A stretch of 64,000 nucleotides of DNA from Polynucleobacter sp. 80A-SIGWE (GTDB lineage: Bacteria; Pseudomonadota; Gammaproteobacteria; Burkholderiales; Burkholderiaceae). Position numbers and translations under genes: made by a program. Numbering within the stretch: the first letter of the stretch is position 1; each line of letters starts with the position of its first letter. The notes under the pieces are model-generated. The model was not told where the DNA came from. It was given only the letters and a program-made list of their open reading frames with translations, and did not search any database. The stretch spans positions 496,001 to 560,000 of the forward strand of contig NZ_JACVOR010000001.1 of the NCBI RefSeq assembly GCF_018882295.1, in the 5' to 3' direction. Positions 9,240 to 17,912 of this stretch are shown piece by piece.

Positions 9240-11228
9240 ATGCATCTTTTATATGAAGAGGGTGGCGACATCAAGGTCGCCACAGTCCAGTCTGCCTCGG
9301 GCGCTGGAGATGCTGAATCTTGGCAGGCGACGAGCCTGTCCGGGAAAAAGATCAAACTCAAGGCCAAAGAAGTTTGGCTACGTTTTGAAAAGCCAGAACC
9401 GCAAGCCTTAATGGATGAGGCAAATACTTTATCTAAAGAGATTGATCTGCAGTTCTTATGGGACTGTGCGCCTGATGAAGAATTTGGTTTGGTGGATGTT
9501 GCTCAAGAATACTTTGGCGCACAAGCCAGCATCCCGCAACAGACGGCATTAGCAATTGCCTTACAAGGTGCGCCGGTATTTTTCCGTCGCAAAGGGCGCG
9601 GACGTTTTCAAAGAGCGCCGCTAGAACAGTTGCAGGCTGGTCTAGCTGCACTCGAGCGCAAGCAAAAAGAATTAGAGCAGCAGGCTGCGTGGCAAAAGGA
9701 GTTGGTATCGGGCATATTTCCAGAAACTCTCCAGTCTCAAGCAAATCAACTCCTATTTTCTCCGGATAAAAATACCTCAGCCTACAAGGCACTGATTGCA
9801 GCGTGCACCGAATCAGGAGAATCGCCTGCCCAATTGATGATCCGCTGTGGTGCGATTGATTCGCCTTTGCAATATCACCAAGGGATGTTCTTAAAAGCCC
9901 ATTTCCCTCGGGGTGCTGAACACGACCATAGTTTGGTGGTTGAGCAAGCTGCATTAGATGCCGCTATTTCAGAGTTACCGTTAGCTGAGGTGACTGCTTT
10001 CTCGATTGATGATTCAGGTACTACTGAGATTGACGATGCTTTATCGGTTACTGCGCTTGAGGGTGGCGGGCATCGTATTGGCATTCATATCGCGGCGCCT
10101 GGTTTGGTGATCGCTAAGGATGACGCTTTAGATAAGGTCGCACGCACGCGTATGTCTACGGTGTATTTCCCTGGCGACAAGATCACGATGTTGCCCGATA
10201 CAGTGATTTCGCAGTTCTCGTTGGATGAGGGCGCCGCTCGCCCGGCTTTATCGATTTATGTAGACATCGATGCAGCTGGAGTCGTAGATAAAGAGACGCT
10301 GCAGTTACGTGCCGAGATGGTTCCTATGGGGGCAAATCTGCGCTTAGAGAATTTGGAGCATCTAGTAACGGAAGAAAGTTTGGCCGATGAATCGTCTAAC
10401 TATCCGTATCGTCAAGAGCTCAGTGTGTTGTGGGCTGCGGCAAAGCTATTACATGCAGGGCGCCAGGAGCAGCGTGTAGCCAACGGATTGCGTGCTGAGC
10501 AATTGGGTGTCTTGGATCCCAACGCCTTAGCGAGAGACTTTCATTTTCAAATCAAAGAAGTGGATGGTTCAGCGCGGGTAGACATTACTCCGCGCCAACG
10601 CGGTTCGATCCTAGATACCATCGTTGCTGAGTGGATGATTTATTGCAACAGTGCTTCAGGACGTTTGTTGGCAGATCATGGGATACCTGGTTTGTTCCGT
10701 ACTCAAAAGGGCTGGGGCCCTTTGCGAACACGTATGCAGACGACACCTGGCCCTCATGAGGGATTGGGTTTGGAGTATTACGCATGGTGTACATCGCCAT
10801 TGCGCCGCTATTCAGATTTAGTGAATCAGTGGCAGTTGATTGCGATAGCTAAGCATGGCATCACTGCTAAGATGGTGGCGCCATTCCCACCAAGAGACGC
10901 TGCCCTGATGGGAATTGCTGCAGACTTTGAAGCTTGCTACTCAGCCTATGGTGAATACCAGGACCGCCTTGAAAAATATTGGTGTCTGCGCTGGGTTTCT
11001 CAAGATGAAGTGCCTAAGCAAGTCTTTGTGAGACACCTCAAAGAAGGTATGTCGCGTGTTGAGCCGGTGCCCTTACATTTGCCGGTTCCAGAGTTGGCCA
11101 CGCACCCTCGTTTGACTCGGGCTGAAGTGAGTATTGCTGATGTAGATCTCCTGCAGCTCACTGCGGGAGTGCGAGTGCTTCATATCGAAACACCAGAAGT
11201 GCCAGAGAGTGATGCAAGTCCCGCCTAA
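9240..11228 (+). CDS. RNB-domain exoribonuclease (RNase II family)
   Basis: A 662-residue protein of the RNase II/R superfamily, which degrades RNA 3' to 5' in the cytoplasm. The RNB catalytic stretch has FSIDDSGTTEIDDALS (about 255-270), containing the Mg-binding aspartates, and later the Arg-rich WCTSPLRRYSDLVNQ. The N-terminal third (about 1-200) is a charged, partly coiled region rather than clear cold-shock domains, and no S1 domain with the usual basic tail is evident. It is therefore a divergent betaproteobacterial type rather than canonical rnr or rnb. It begins 2 nt after the SDR gene and overlaps the TonB-like gene. Confidence 0.85.
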   Translation: MHLLYEEGGDIKVATVQSASGAGDAESWQATSLSGKKIKLKAKEVWLRFEKPEPQALMDEANTLSKEIDLQFLWDCAPDEEFGLVDVAQEYFGAQASIPQQTALAIALQGAPVFFRRKGRGRFQRAPLEQLQAGLAALERKQKELEQQAAWQKELVSGIFPETLQSQANQLLFSPDKNTSAYKALIAACTESGESPAQLMIRCGAIDSPLQYHQGMFLKAHFPRGAEHDHSLVVEQAALDAAISELPLAEVTAFSIDDSGTTEIDDALSVTALEGGGHRIGIHIAAPGLVIAKDDALDKVARTRMSTVYFPGDKITMLPDTVISQFSLDEGAARPALSIYVDIDAAGVVDKETLQLRAEMVPMGANLRLENLEHLVTEESLADESSNYPYRQELSVLWAAAKLLHAGRQEQRVANGLRAEQLGVLDPNALARDFHFQIKEVDGSARVDITPRQRGSILDTIVAEWMIYCNSASGRLLADHGIPGLFRTQKGWGPLRTRMQTTPGPHEGLGLEYYAWCTSPLRRYSDLVNQWQLIAIAKHGITAKMVAPFPPRDAALMGIAADFEACYSAYGEYQDRLEKYWCLRWVSQDEVPKQVFVRHLKEGMSRVEPVPLHLPVPELATHPRLTRAEVSIADVDLLQLTAGVRVLHIETPEVPESDASPA

Positions 11229-12072
11229 GCTGACTCAGCTAGTTGCTCGTTTAGATGGTAGTTGGCGCCGCTACCCATTTGGCTATGCGCTGGGCCTCTC
11301 GATTTTGGCTCACCTGATCTTTTTGTCGTTTCGCTGGGGTATTGGTGAAATAGAAAATCGTCGTTTAAATACGCCACTCAGCGTTGTCTTGGTCAACGCT
11401 AGCAATCAGGTAGCACCCAAGCAGGCGAATAAATTGGCTCAGGCAGATTTGCATGGAGGCGGCAACACTTCCAATCAAGATGCAAGCGCATTACATCGTG
11501 CAAGGCTTGGTGCGGATGCTCGCCTCGAAGTCTTAGAGAAACAACAAAAACAAATGCTGGCCAAGCTTGAAGCAGATCGGGCGCTAGCAGGTGGCCGTAA
11601 AAGTGGTGATGAGAAAAAAGCCACGTCGCAGCTGAATTCCTTAGAGGCTGAATTAGCAAAGCGTTTGCAGGTTAATGGGCGCGAGCCTCGTCGTAAGGTC
11701 TTGACTGGAGCAAGTACTAAAGCGGTTGTATTTGCGCAGTATTACGACGCCATGCGTCAAAAGATTGAGGCTTATGGAAGTGCATTTTTTCCACGTGCTA
11801 ATGGTCGACCTTTATATGGCAGCTTGGTGATTGTGGTGAGTGTCGATGCCCAGGGGCGGATTGCTAACAATGCCCAAGGTAAAGATGGCTTAAGTATTGG
11901 GCGCAGTTCTGGCAATCCTGAGTTAGATCGACAGGCCTTAGCGATTGTTCGTGCTTCTGCTCCCTTTGGAGTTTTCCCTGTGGAAATGCGCAATCAGATT
12001 GACATCCTGGATTGGGTATCGACTTTTGATTTCACGAGAGATGGATCTGATCGCTTAGATCTACGTCCTTAA
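11212..12072 (+). CDS. TonB-like protein with coiled-coil linker
   Basis: About 286 residues: a short cytoplasmic N-terminus, one membrane helix (about 25-43, GYALGLSILAHLIFLSF), a central coiled-coil/charged segment (about 95-150, LEVLEKQQKQMLAKLEADRA), and a C-terminal TonB-fold domain (about 195-270, with GSLVIVVSVDAQGRI and NPELDRQALAIVRASAPF). TonB proteins pass inner-membrane energy to outer-membrane receptors. The usual proline-rich periplasm-spanning segment is missing, and no exbB/exbD is nearby. The start is ATG 11212 (GTG 11209 also possible), overlapping the end of the RNB gene by 17 nt. The role is inferred from the domain only. Confidence 0.75.
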   Translation: MQVPPKLTQLVARLDGSWRRYPFGYALGLSILAHLIFLSFRWGIGEIENRRLNTPLSVVLVNASNQVAPKQANKLAQADLHGGGNTSNQDASALHRARLGADARLEVLEKQQKQMLAKLEADRALAGGRKSGDEKKATSQLNSLEAELAKRLQVNGREPRRKVLTGASTKAVVFAQYYDAMRQKIEAYGSAFFPRANGRPLYGSLVIVVSVDAQGRIANNAQGKDGLSIGRSSGNPELDRQALAIVRASAPFGVFPVEMRNQIDILDWVSTFDFTRDGSDRLDLRP

Positions 12073-12112
12073 TTAGTAGTCATCACTCAATTTCGCTTAT
12101 CCTGTAGTCACT

Positions 12113-13021
12113 ATGAGTCAAGCTACTTCCGCTGAATTACATACAGATCCCACCCAATTTCCTGGTGTGGATGTCTATGCGGTCGCCGGTAATCCGATCT
12201 CACACAGTAGATCGCCCGCTATTCACAAACGATTTGCTGAGCAGTCAAATCAAAAAATGCATTACGGACGTTTGCAGCCCGCACTTGATCAATTCAAAAC
12301 CGCTGCGCAAGCCTTCTTTGCTGCTGGCGGTAAAGGTATGAATGTCACTGTTCCATTTAAGTTAGACGCCCAGGCACTTGCAGATATATTAACGCCGCGT
12401 GCGCAGCTCGCTGGTGCTGTAAATACTTTGCGAATTGAAGATGGAAAAATCTTTGGTGACAACACCGATGGCGCTGGTTTAGTTAGAGACCTATTAGCAC
12501 AGGGTATCCAGATTAAGGGCTCCCGAATTCTATTATTGGGAGCGGGTGGTGCGTCGCGCGGAGTGCTGGGCCCATTGCTAGAGCAGTCGCCGAAAGAATT
12601 AATGATTGCCAATCGATCCAATGCCAAGGCTGATGAATTGGTTCACTTGTTTGCTAGCTTGGCGAGCTCACTAGGTATTGCACTACAAGCGGTTTCTTTA
12701 AGTGATCTTGAAGATGCTAGTAAGACTGCATCTCCTTTTGATCTTATTATTAATGCCACTGCTGCCGGCCTATCCGATGCATCACCGATTAGCGATGTGG
12801 CAGCAAGCAATATTTTTACTCCAAAATCTTTCGCCTACGACATGGTCTACGGCAAGGTCACCGCCTTTATGCAACAAGCATTACATCGCGGCGCACGGGT
12901 AAGTGATGGCCTGGGTATGCTGGTAGAGCAGGCTGCTGATGCCTTCTTAATTTGGCGTGGCGACTCGCTTGCTGATGCGATTGATCCTCGCGCCGTATTG
13001 GCAGAACTTCGTACTTCCTAG
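12113..13021 (+). CDS. aroE: Shikimate dehydrogenase
   Basis: A 302-residue NADP-dependent enzyme that reduces 3-dehydroshikimate to shikimate. Motifs: substrate-binding [13 protein letters not shown] (about 24-36), [10 protein letters not shown] (about 76-85) with the catalytic lysine, NTDGAG (about 120-125), and the nucleotide loop [12 protein letters not shown] (about 140-151). The C-terminal [14 protein letters not shown] is also typical. The N-terminus carries about 18 extra residues before the usual start; no later ATG fits better. It follows the TonB-like gene by 40 nt and precedes mtgA by 17 nt, a gene order I recall from other Burkholderiales. Confidence 0.95.
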   Translation: MSQATSAELHTDPTQFPGVDVYAVAGNPISHSRSPAIHKRFAEQSNQKMHYGRLQPALDQFKTAAQAFFAAGGKGMNVTVPFKLDAQALADILTPRAQLAGAVNTLRIEDGKIFGDNTDGAGLVRDLLAQGIQIKGSRILLLGAGGASRGVLGPLLEQSPKELMIANRSNAKADELVHLFASLASSLGIALQAVSLSDLEDASKTASPFDLIINATAAGLSDASPISDVAASNIFTPKSFAYDMVYGKVTAFMQQALHRGARVSDGLGMLVEQAADAFLIWRGDSLADAIDPRAVLAELRTS

Positions 13022-13038
13022 TTTCTAGCTGAGCTTCG

Positions 13039-13779
13039 ATGCGCTGGCTTTCTTACCTTCTGAAATGTTTACTTGCTGGCTTTGTTGCCATGCAAATGTA
13101 TTTTGTAATTCAGATTGGCTTGTGGGCAGCGCTGGATCCCAGTAGCACTGCATTTCAGAGGGCTGAGCGTTGGCGGCTTTGTGGCTTGTCTTGGTCTTGC
13201 CCGGTACAGTCCTCTTGGGTTCCTTACGACAAAATCTCGGCTAATCTCAAGCGTGCGGTCTTGGTGAGTGAAGATGACATCTTCTTTCAGCATGTGGGCG
13301 TTCGAGTAGAGGATATGCAAAAGGCATGGGCTAAAAATTCACAGCTCAATCAACAAGGCGGCAAAACCAAAACCGCTTTACGTGGTGGCTCCACAATTAC
13401 ACAGCAACTAGCGAAGAATCTTTTTCTCTCTTCTGAGCAAAATTATTTTCGCAAAGCGCAGGAGCTGATTATTACGGGCCTACTTGAGGTCATGCTATCT
13501 AAGCAGAGGTTGTTCGAGATTTATCTAAATTCAGTAGAGTGGGGTGAGGGTATCTTTGGAATTGGTGCTGCCTCTCAACATTACCATGGAATAAAGCCAG
13601 CATCACTTGATCGCGAGCAGGCAGCAGCCTTAGCCTCTGCATTGCCAGCACCAAAGTGTTTCGACAAGGCACAGTATTGCCGCAAGGCCAATATTCATTT
13701 CCCCACAAGGCAAAACTTTATTTTGGAAAATATGGATAGAGTGGCTTTAACGCCCACTCCAAAACAAAAGGCGCGATAG
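13039..13779 (+). CDS. mtgA: Monofunctional biosynthetic peptidoglycan transglycosylase
   Basis: A 246-residue GT51 glycosyltransferase that polymerises lipid II into glycan strands at the inner membrane. One N-terminal membrane helix (about 5-30). Catalytic motifs: VLVSEDDIFFQHVGV (about 75-89), with the Glu-Asp catalytic region, and RGGSTITQQLAKNLFL (about 115-130), followed by KAQELIITGLLEVMLSK and EIYLNSVEWGEGIFGIGAA. There is no transpeptidase domain, as expected for MtgA. It lies 17 nt after aroE and converges on pyrF. Confidence 0.95.
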   Translation: MRWLSYLLKCLLAGFVAMQMYFVIQIGLWAALDPSSTAFQRAERWRLCGLSWSCPVQSSWVPYDKISANLKRAVLVSEDDIFFQHVGVRVEDMQKAWAKNSQLNQQGGKTKTALRGGSTITQQLAKNLFLSSEQNYFRKAQELIITGLLEVMLSKQRLFEIYLNSVEWGEGIFGIGAASQHYHGIKPASLDREQAAALASALPAPKCFDKAQYCRKANIHFPTRQNFILENMDRVALTPTPKQKAR

Positions 13780-13808
13780 GTCTGCTGTAACTCGACCCAA
13801 TTCCTTTT

Positions 13809-14654
13809 TTATTTACTAGCTGCAGCTCTTAATGCATCTCTCGTAGTGATAGCTACTTTTCTGGCTGCCTCAGCAAAATCATTTCCTGAGCTCGCATACA
13901 AGATTGCCCTAGAAGAGTTAATCATCATGCCAGTACCTGGTTTATTCGGGATGCCGCCAGCCTTCACGGTGGCATCGATGTCGCCGCCTTGAGCACCAAT
14001 ACCAGGGATGAGCAAAGGCATCTCGCCCACAATCGCTCTTACCTTAGCAATTTCTTCGGGGAAGGTTGCGCCAACTACGAGGCTGATTTGACCGGAGGTA
14101 TTCCATTTCTGTGCAGCCAGCTTGGCAACATGCAGGTAAAGCGGTTCACCATTGGGAGCCACATTTAAGAACTGAAGGTCAGAGCCCCCTGGATTTGAGG
14201 TGCGACATAAAACAATCACACCCTTGCCAGCGTGCTTTAGGTAAGGCTCGATCGTGTCAAAGCCCATGTAAGGGTTCACTGTCACCGCATCCGCGCCATA
14301 ACGTTCAAAAGCCTCTAAGGCATAGTGGTCAGCAGTGCTGCCGATATCACCGCGTTTGGAATCGAGGATGACGGGGATATGGGGATATTTATCTTTAAGG
14401 TATCGAGTCAGCTTTTCTAGTTGGGCTTCAGCTCTTTGGGAGGCGAAGTAGGCGAACTGGGGCTTAAAGGAGCAGACGGTATCCGCAGTGGCATCAGCGA
14501 TCTCGCGGCAGAACTCAAAAATCCCCTCAGGCTTACTCTGGAATACGGCGGGCAAGCGCTTGGGATCTGGATCAAAGCCCACACACAACATACTGCCTTG
14601 GGAAGCCCATGCGGACTGGAGTTGTTGGGTAAAGGTATTTGGGCTAGAGTTCAT
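13809..14654 (-). CDS. pyrF: Orotidine 5'-phosphate decarboxylase
   Basis: A 281-residue enzyme making UMP from OMP, the last step of de novo pyrimidine synthesis. The length and the motif [15 protein letters not shown] (about 98-112) place it in the type 2 (UMPS-like/long) OMP decarboxylases common in Betaproteobacteria and Actinobacteria; the catalytic Lys is in this motif. [11 protein letters not shown] (about 215-225) and [10 protein letters not shown] close the barrel. It diverges from corA across 74 nt. A TAAAAT sequence (minus strand, 14668-14673) lies 13 nt before its ATG. pyrB and pyrR are at 40755-42238. Confidence 0.95.
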   Translation of the reverse strand: MNSSPNTFTQQLQSAWASQGSMLCVGFDPDPKRLPAVFQSKPEGIFEFCREIADATADTVCSFKPQFAYFASQRAEAQLEKLTRYLKDKYPHIPVILDSKRGDIGSTADHYALEAFERYGADAVTVNPYMGFDTIEPYLKHAGKGVIVLCRTSNPGGSDLQFLNVAPNGEPLYLHVAKLAAQKWNTSGQISLVVGATFPEEIAKVRAIVGEMPLLIPGIGAQGGDIDATVKAGGIPNKPGTGMMINSSRAILYASSGNDFAEAARKVAITTRDALRAAASK

Positions 14655-14728
14655 TGGGATTAAGCTTATTTTAGTGAAACTGTCATGAGCTATAGGATAA
14701 ACTAGCGACCATTCCTTAGGAGTTCACC

Positions 14729-15700
14729 ATGATCAACTTGTTCGTCCTGCAAAATGGCCGCCTCTCTCAAGAGCAAGTGGAAGATCGCAATGAATTGTTG
14801 CAATACTCCAACCCTATCTGGATCGACGTTGTAGACCCTGAAGAGGAAGAGCTCCTATGGATTAAAGAGGCTTTTGGCGTTCTTTTGCCTGAATTAGATG
14901 ATTTGGGTGACTTAGAAGCTTCTGCGCGTTATTTCGAGGCAGATGACGGCCACCTCCATATTCGCACTGATTTCTTGTTGGATGAAGAAGAAACTTCTCG
15001 CAACGTGCGAGTCGCCTTCGTAATGACCAAGCAAGTTTTGTTCTCTATTCATGATGAAGATTTACCAGTGTTCCGTTTGGTTCGCTTGCGTGCCCGTTTG
15101 CGCCCAGGATCAGTAAGTAATGCAAAAGACGTTTTACTCGACTTGTACTCCACTGATGCGGAGTATTCCGCCGATGCTTTGGAAGAGGTTTATGAAAACC
15201 TCGAGCAAGCAGGTAAGCGCGTTCTGCAAGACGACATTACTGATAACGATGCAGAAGAAGTGCTCGAAACAATTGCTAAGGAAGAAGATACCAACGGACG
15301 TATTCGTCGCAATGTGATGGATACCCGCCGTGCATTGTCTTTCTTAATGCGTAGCAAATTATTGTCTGACGAGCAGCAAGAAGAAGCGCGTCAGATTTTG
15401 AGAGACATTGATTCACTAGAAAACCATACCGCGTTCTTGTTCGACAAGATTAACTTCTTGATGGATGCGACAGTCGGTTTTATTAATTTGAACCAAAGTA
15501 AGATCATCAAGATCTTCTCGGTGGTATCAGTTGCCTTAATGCCGCCTACTTTATTGGCTAGTGTGTGGGGCATGAACTTCCGCTACATGCCTGAGCTAGA
15601 ACAGACTTGGGGTTATCCAGTTGCCATTATTTCTATGGTGATTTCAGCGATGATTCCATTGGGATACTTCCGCCACAAGGGCTGGCTAAGCTCACGCTAA
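14729..15700 (+). CDS. corA: Magnesium/cobalt transport protein CorA
   Basis: A 323-residue CorA: a long acidic cytoplasmic N-terminal domain (about 1-260), then two C-terminal membrane helices (about 265-285 and 298-315). The pore-loop signature reads WGMNF between the helices, with Trp where most CorA proteins have Tyr; the essential Gly-Met-Asn is intact, and MPELE follows. CorA forms pentameric channels for Mg2+ uptake. A clear ribosome binding site (AGGAG, about 14718-14722) sets the start. No M-box or other Mg riboswitch is apparent in the 74-nt gap shared with pyrF. Confidence 0.92.
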   Translation: MINLFVLQNGRLSQEQVEDRNELLQYSNPIWIDVVDPEEEELLWIKEAFGVLLPELDDLGDLEASARYFEADDGHLHIRTDFLLDEEETSRNVRVAFVMTKQVLFSIHDEDLPVFRLVRLRARLRPGSVSNAKDVLLDLYSTDAEYSADALEEVYENLEQAGKRVLQDDITDNDAEEVLETIAKEEDTNGRIRRNVMDTRRALSFLMRSKLLSDEQQEEARQILRDIDSLENHTAFLFDKINFLMDATVGFINLNQSKIIKIFSVVSVALMPPTLLASVWGMNFRYMPELEQTWGYPVAIISMVISAMIPLGYFRHKGWLSSR

Positions 15701-15718
15701 TTCTGTAGTACTGCCTTA

Positions 15719-16243
15719 CTAGGCGTTTTTAGGTTTAAGCAATTCCAGAAATTGAGAGAGCGCAAAATCGCGCGCTTGTTCCCGCACGATTTGACGATCA
15801 CCGTTGAAATGCTTAGTCAGTGTGGCGGTATTGATCACATTATTTCCAATGCTCTCTTTAATTGCCCAGCCAAAGCAGACAGTGCCAACTGGTTTTTCAG
15901 GCGAGCCACCTGTTGGGCCAGCGATACCGGTAATAGAGATTGCGGCATTGACATTTGCATTTCGAAGCGCACCCTCAGCCATGGCTTTAGCAACTTGCTC
16001 GCTGACCGCACCAAAAGATTCAATCGTTTCCACTGGAACATCCAAGCATTCAGATTTTGCAGCATTGCTATAGGTGATGTAGCCTCGCTCAAGCCAATCG
16101 CTTGACCCTGCTAAATCCGTCAGAGTTGCGCAAACAAGGCCGCCAGTGCAGGATTCAGCTAGGGCAATTTTCCAGGCTCGGCTTATTAAAGTCAGCGCAA
16201 CCGCTCTCGCTAACTCATGCTGAGGATCGTTATTATTTTTCAT
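15719..16243 (-). CDS. pncC: CinA C-terminal family protein, nicotinamide-nucleotide amidohydrolase
   Basis: A 174-residue protein consisting only of the CinA C-terminal (PncC) domain, which deamidates nicotinamide mononucleotide in pyridine nucleotide recycling. Motifs: IALAESCTGGL (about 27-37), SDWLERGYITYSNAAK (about 48-63), and SITGIAGPTGGSPEKPVGTV (about 105-124). Length fits stand-alone PncC proteins. Its start overlaps the end of pgpA by 4 nt, giving a tight minus-strand trio thiL-pgpA-pncC. It converges on corA with 18 nt between. Confidence 0.93.
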   Translation of the reverse strand: MKNNNDPQHELARAVALTLISRAWKIALAESCTGGLVCATLTDLAGSSDWLERGYITYSNAAKSECLDVPVETIESFGAVSEQVAKAMAEGALRNANVNAAISITGIAGPTGGSPEKPVGTVCFGWAIKESIGNNVINTATLTKHFNGDRQIVREQARDFALSQFLELLKPKNA

Positions 16244-16821
16244 GAGATGTAGCTCAATCCAATATATAAAAGCGTAATGGTGAGTAGAGTGAAAAATGCC
16301 GCAGCTAAATCATCGGCAATGATTCCGAAACCGCGCCAAAGTATTAAACCAAAATTGGATGGAGAGGAGCTATCGTCACCTTCTAAGTGTTTAAAGTGTC
16401 GATCAATCATTCCAATCGGACCTGGCTTGACAGCATCAAAAAATCTGAAAAGTGCAAATGCCAAAATCTGCATCCACAAGTTTGTCGGCATGATGAAAAT
16501 CAACACAAGCCAGAAGGCGACAACCTCATCCCACACAATTCCGCCAAAATCTTTTTTACCTAACTCTTCGCTGACTTGTCCGCAGATCCAGCAGCCCAGC
16601 ACTATTCCAATTCCGATGATCCACAACCATGTTTCAGTAGATAGAAAATACTCACCTATCAAGAATGCAGCCCAAGCCCACAGTGTTCCTACGGTGCCAG
16701 GCGCAAATGGCGCCAAACCACTACCCATGCCGAATGCAAGGGCGCGACTAGGTTTACTAAACACCCATTTGATGCTGGGATTTAATTTGGAGGAGTCTGG
16801 AGAATTAGTTTGGGTATTCAT
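16240..16821 (-). CDS. pgpA: Phosphatidylglycerophosphatase A
   Basis: A 193-residue integral membrane phosphatase that removes phosphate from phosphatidylglycerophosphate in phospholipid synthesis. Motifs: GSGLAPFAPGTVGTLWAW (about 34-51); KDFGGIVWDEVVAFWLVL (about 89-106), containing the conserved acidic catalytic residues; and FDAVKPGPIGMIDRHF (about 128-143). Four hydrophobic helices. It overlaps thiL by 4 nt upstream and pncC by 4 nt downstream, so the three genes are almost certainly translated from one message. thiL-pgpA adjacency is common in proteobacteria. Confidence 0.95.
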   Translation of the reverse strand: MNTQTNSPDSSKLNPSIKWVFSKPSRALAFGMGSGLAPFAPGTVGTLWAWAAFLIGEYFLSTETWLWIIGIGIVLGCWICGQVSEELGKKDFGGIVWDEVVAFWLVLIFIMPTNLWMQILAFALFRFFDAVKPGPIGMIDRHFKHLEGDDSSSPSNFGLILWRGFGIIADDLAAAFFTLLTITLLYIGLSYIS

Positions 16822-17840
16822 GCGAAGTGATCAAAAGATTTCAGCAGCAAACCTGCTTGCTGAGAATTTAATTCTTTCCCATCGTTATCGATGATGTGCA
16901 TCTCAGGTGCAGAGTGTTGCATGGGTTTGATGCTACCAATTTGAGTTAGTGGAAGATTTAGGTCTGTACTTATTTTGGCAATGACATCCCGTTTACTGCT
17001 TGGGGCGGTGAAGCACAGCTCGTAATCATCTCCACCACTCGCAGTGAACTGGTTCTGGATGGTTTGTGATTGCTTGAGTAACGTGCTGGATTTCGGGATC
17101 TGGTCTAAAAAGACTTCCGCATCTTTACTTGACTGTTTGAGGATGTGTCTCAGATCACCCAAGAGGCCATCAGAAATATCTAAAGCGGAATTAGCTACAT
17201 TTCTTAAGGCAATACCTAAATTCACCCTGGGGGTGGGTTGGTGCATGCGTGCCTTAACAAGCGCCAAATCATCTTTTGATAATTCAATTTCATGACGCAG
17301 TGCAGCAAGAGTAAGCCTTGCATCACCAACGGTTCCTGAAACCCAAATGTCGTCACCTTCCGATGCCCCCGATCTTCGAATGGCTTTGTCTCTTGGAATG
17401 CCGCCAAAGGCGGTGATGCAAATATTGAGTGGGCCAGCAGTGGTGTCACCACCAATCAGTGGGCAGTCATATTCATTTGCGATGGCAAATAAACCTCTGC
17501 TAAAGGCCTCCAGCCAACTTGGATTAGGGTCTGGCAATGCGAGTGCCAAGGTAAAGCCCAAAGGCTTAGCGCCCATGGCTGCTAGGTCTGAGAGGTTGAC
17601 TGCTAGGGCTTTCCAGCCCAGCCACTCAGGATTGGCATCTTCAAAAAAGTGTCGCCCTGAGACCAACATATCGCTAGTGATCGCAATTTCTTCATCAGGG
17701 TCAATTTTGAGTAGGGCGCAGTCATCACCAATCCCCAGTTTCACTTGGCCAGGATTGTTCGCAAGCATGCGTTCTGACTGCGTTTTGAAGAAACGCTGAA
17801 TCAGGTCAAATTCGCCAAGCGAGGTGGATTGAGATTGCAT
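16818..17840 (-). CDS. thiL: Thiamine-monophosphate kinase
   Basis: A 340-residue ATP-dependent kinase making thiamine diphosphate from thiamine phosphate. Visible are the N-terminal GEFDLIQRFF, the metal-binding GIGDDCALL (about 42-50), LAVNLSDLAAMGAKP (about 84-98) and CPLIGGDTTAGP (about 125-136), all family signatures, and SGGDDYELCFTAP near 258-270. Full length. First gene of thiL-pgpA-pncC. The start codon has TAAAAT (minus strand) only 5 nt upstream and no convincing Shine-Dalgarno sequence. No TPP riboswitch is seen before it. Confidence 0.95.
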   Translation of the reverse strand: MQSQSTSLGEFDLIQRFFKTQSERMLANNPGQVKLGIGDDCALLKIDPDEEIAITSDMLVSGRHFFEDANPEWLGWKALAVNLSDLAAMGAKPLGFTLALALPDPNPSWLEAFSRGLFAIANEYDCPLIGGDTTAGPLNICITAFGGIPRDKAIRRSGASEGDDIWVSGTVGDARLTLAALRHEIELSKDDLALVKARMHQPTPRVNLGIALRNVANSALDISDGLLGDLRHILKQSSKDAEVFLDQIPKSSTLLKQSQTIQNQFTASGGDDYELCFTAPSSKRDVIAKISTDLNLPLTQIGSIKPMQHSAPEMHIIDNDGKELNSQQAGLLLKSFDHFA

Positions 17841-17845
17841 GCCCT

Positions 17846-17851
17846 ATTTTA
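17846..17851 (-). promoter_or_regulatory. Candidate -10 box of thiL (leaderless)
   Basis: TAAAAT on the minus strand, five bases before the thiL ATG. It fits a transcript starting at the start codon. The -35 is not recognisable. Confidence 0.3.
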
Positions 17852-17912
17852 TGGCTCTTGGGAGTCTTCCATCCGAGAGGAATAGAATTAGAAGCTTGAA
17901 TACGTCTGATTG

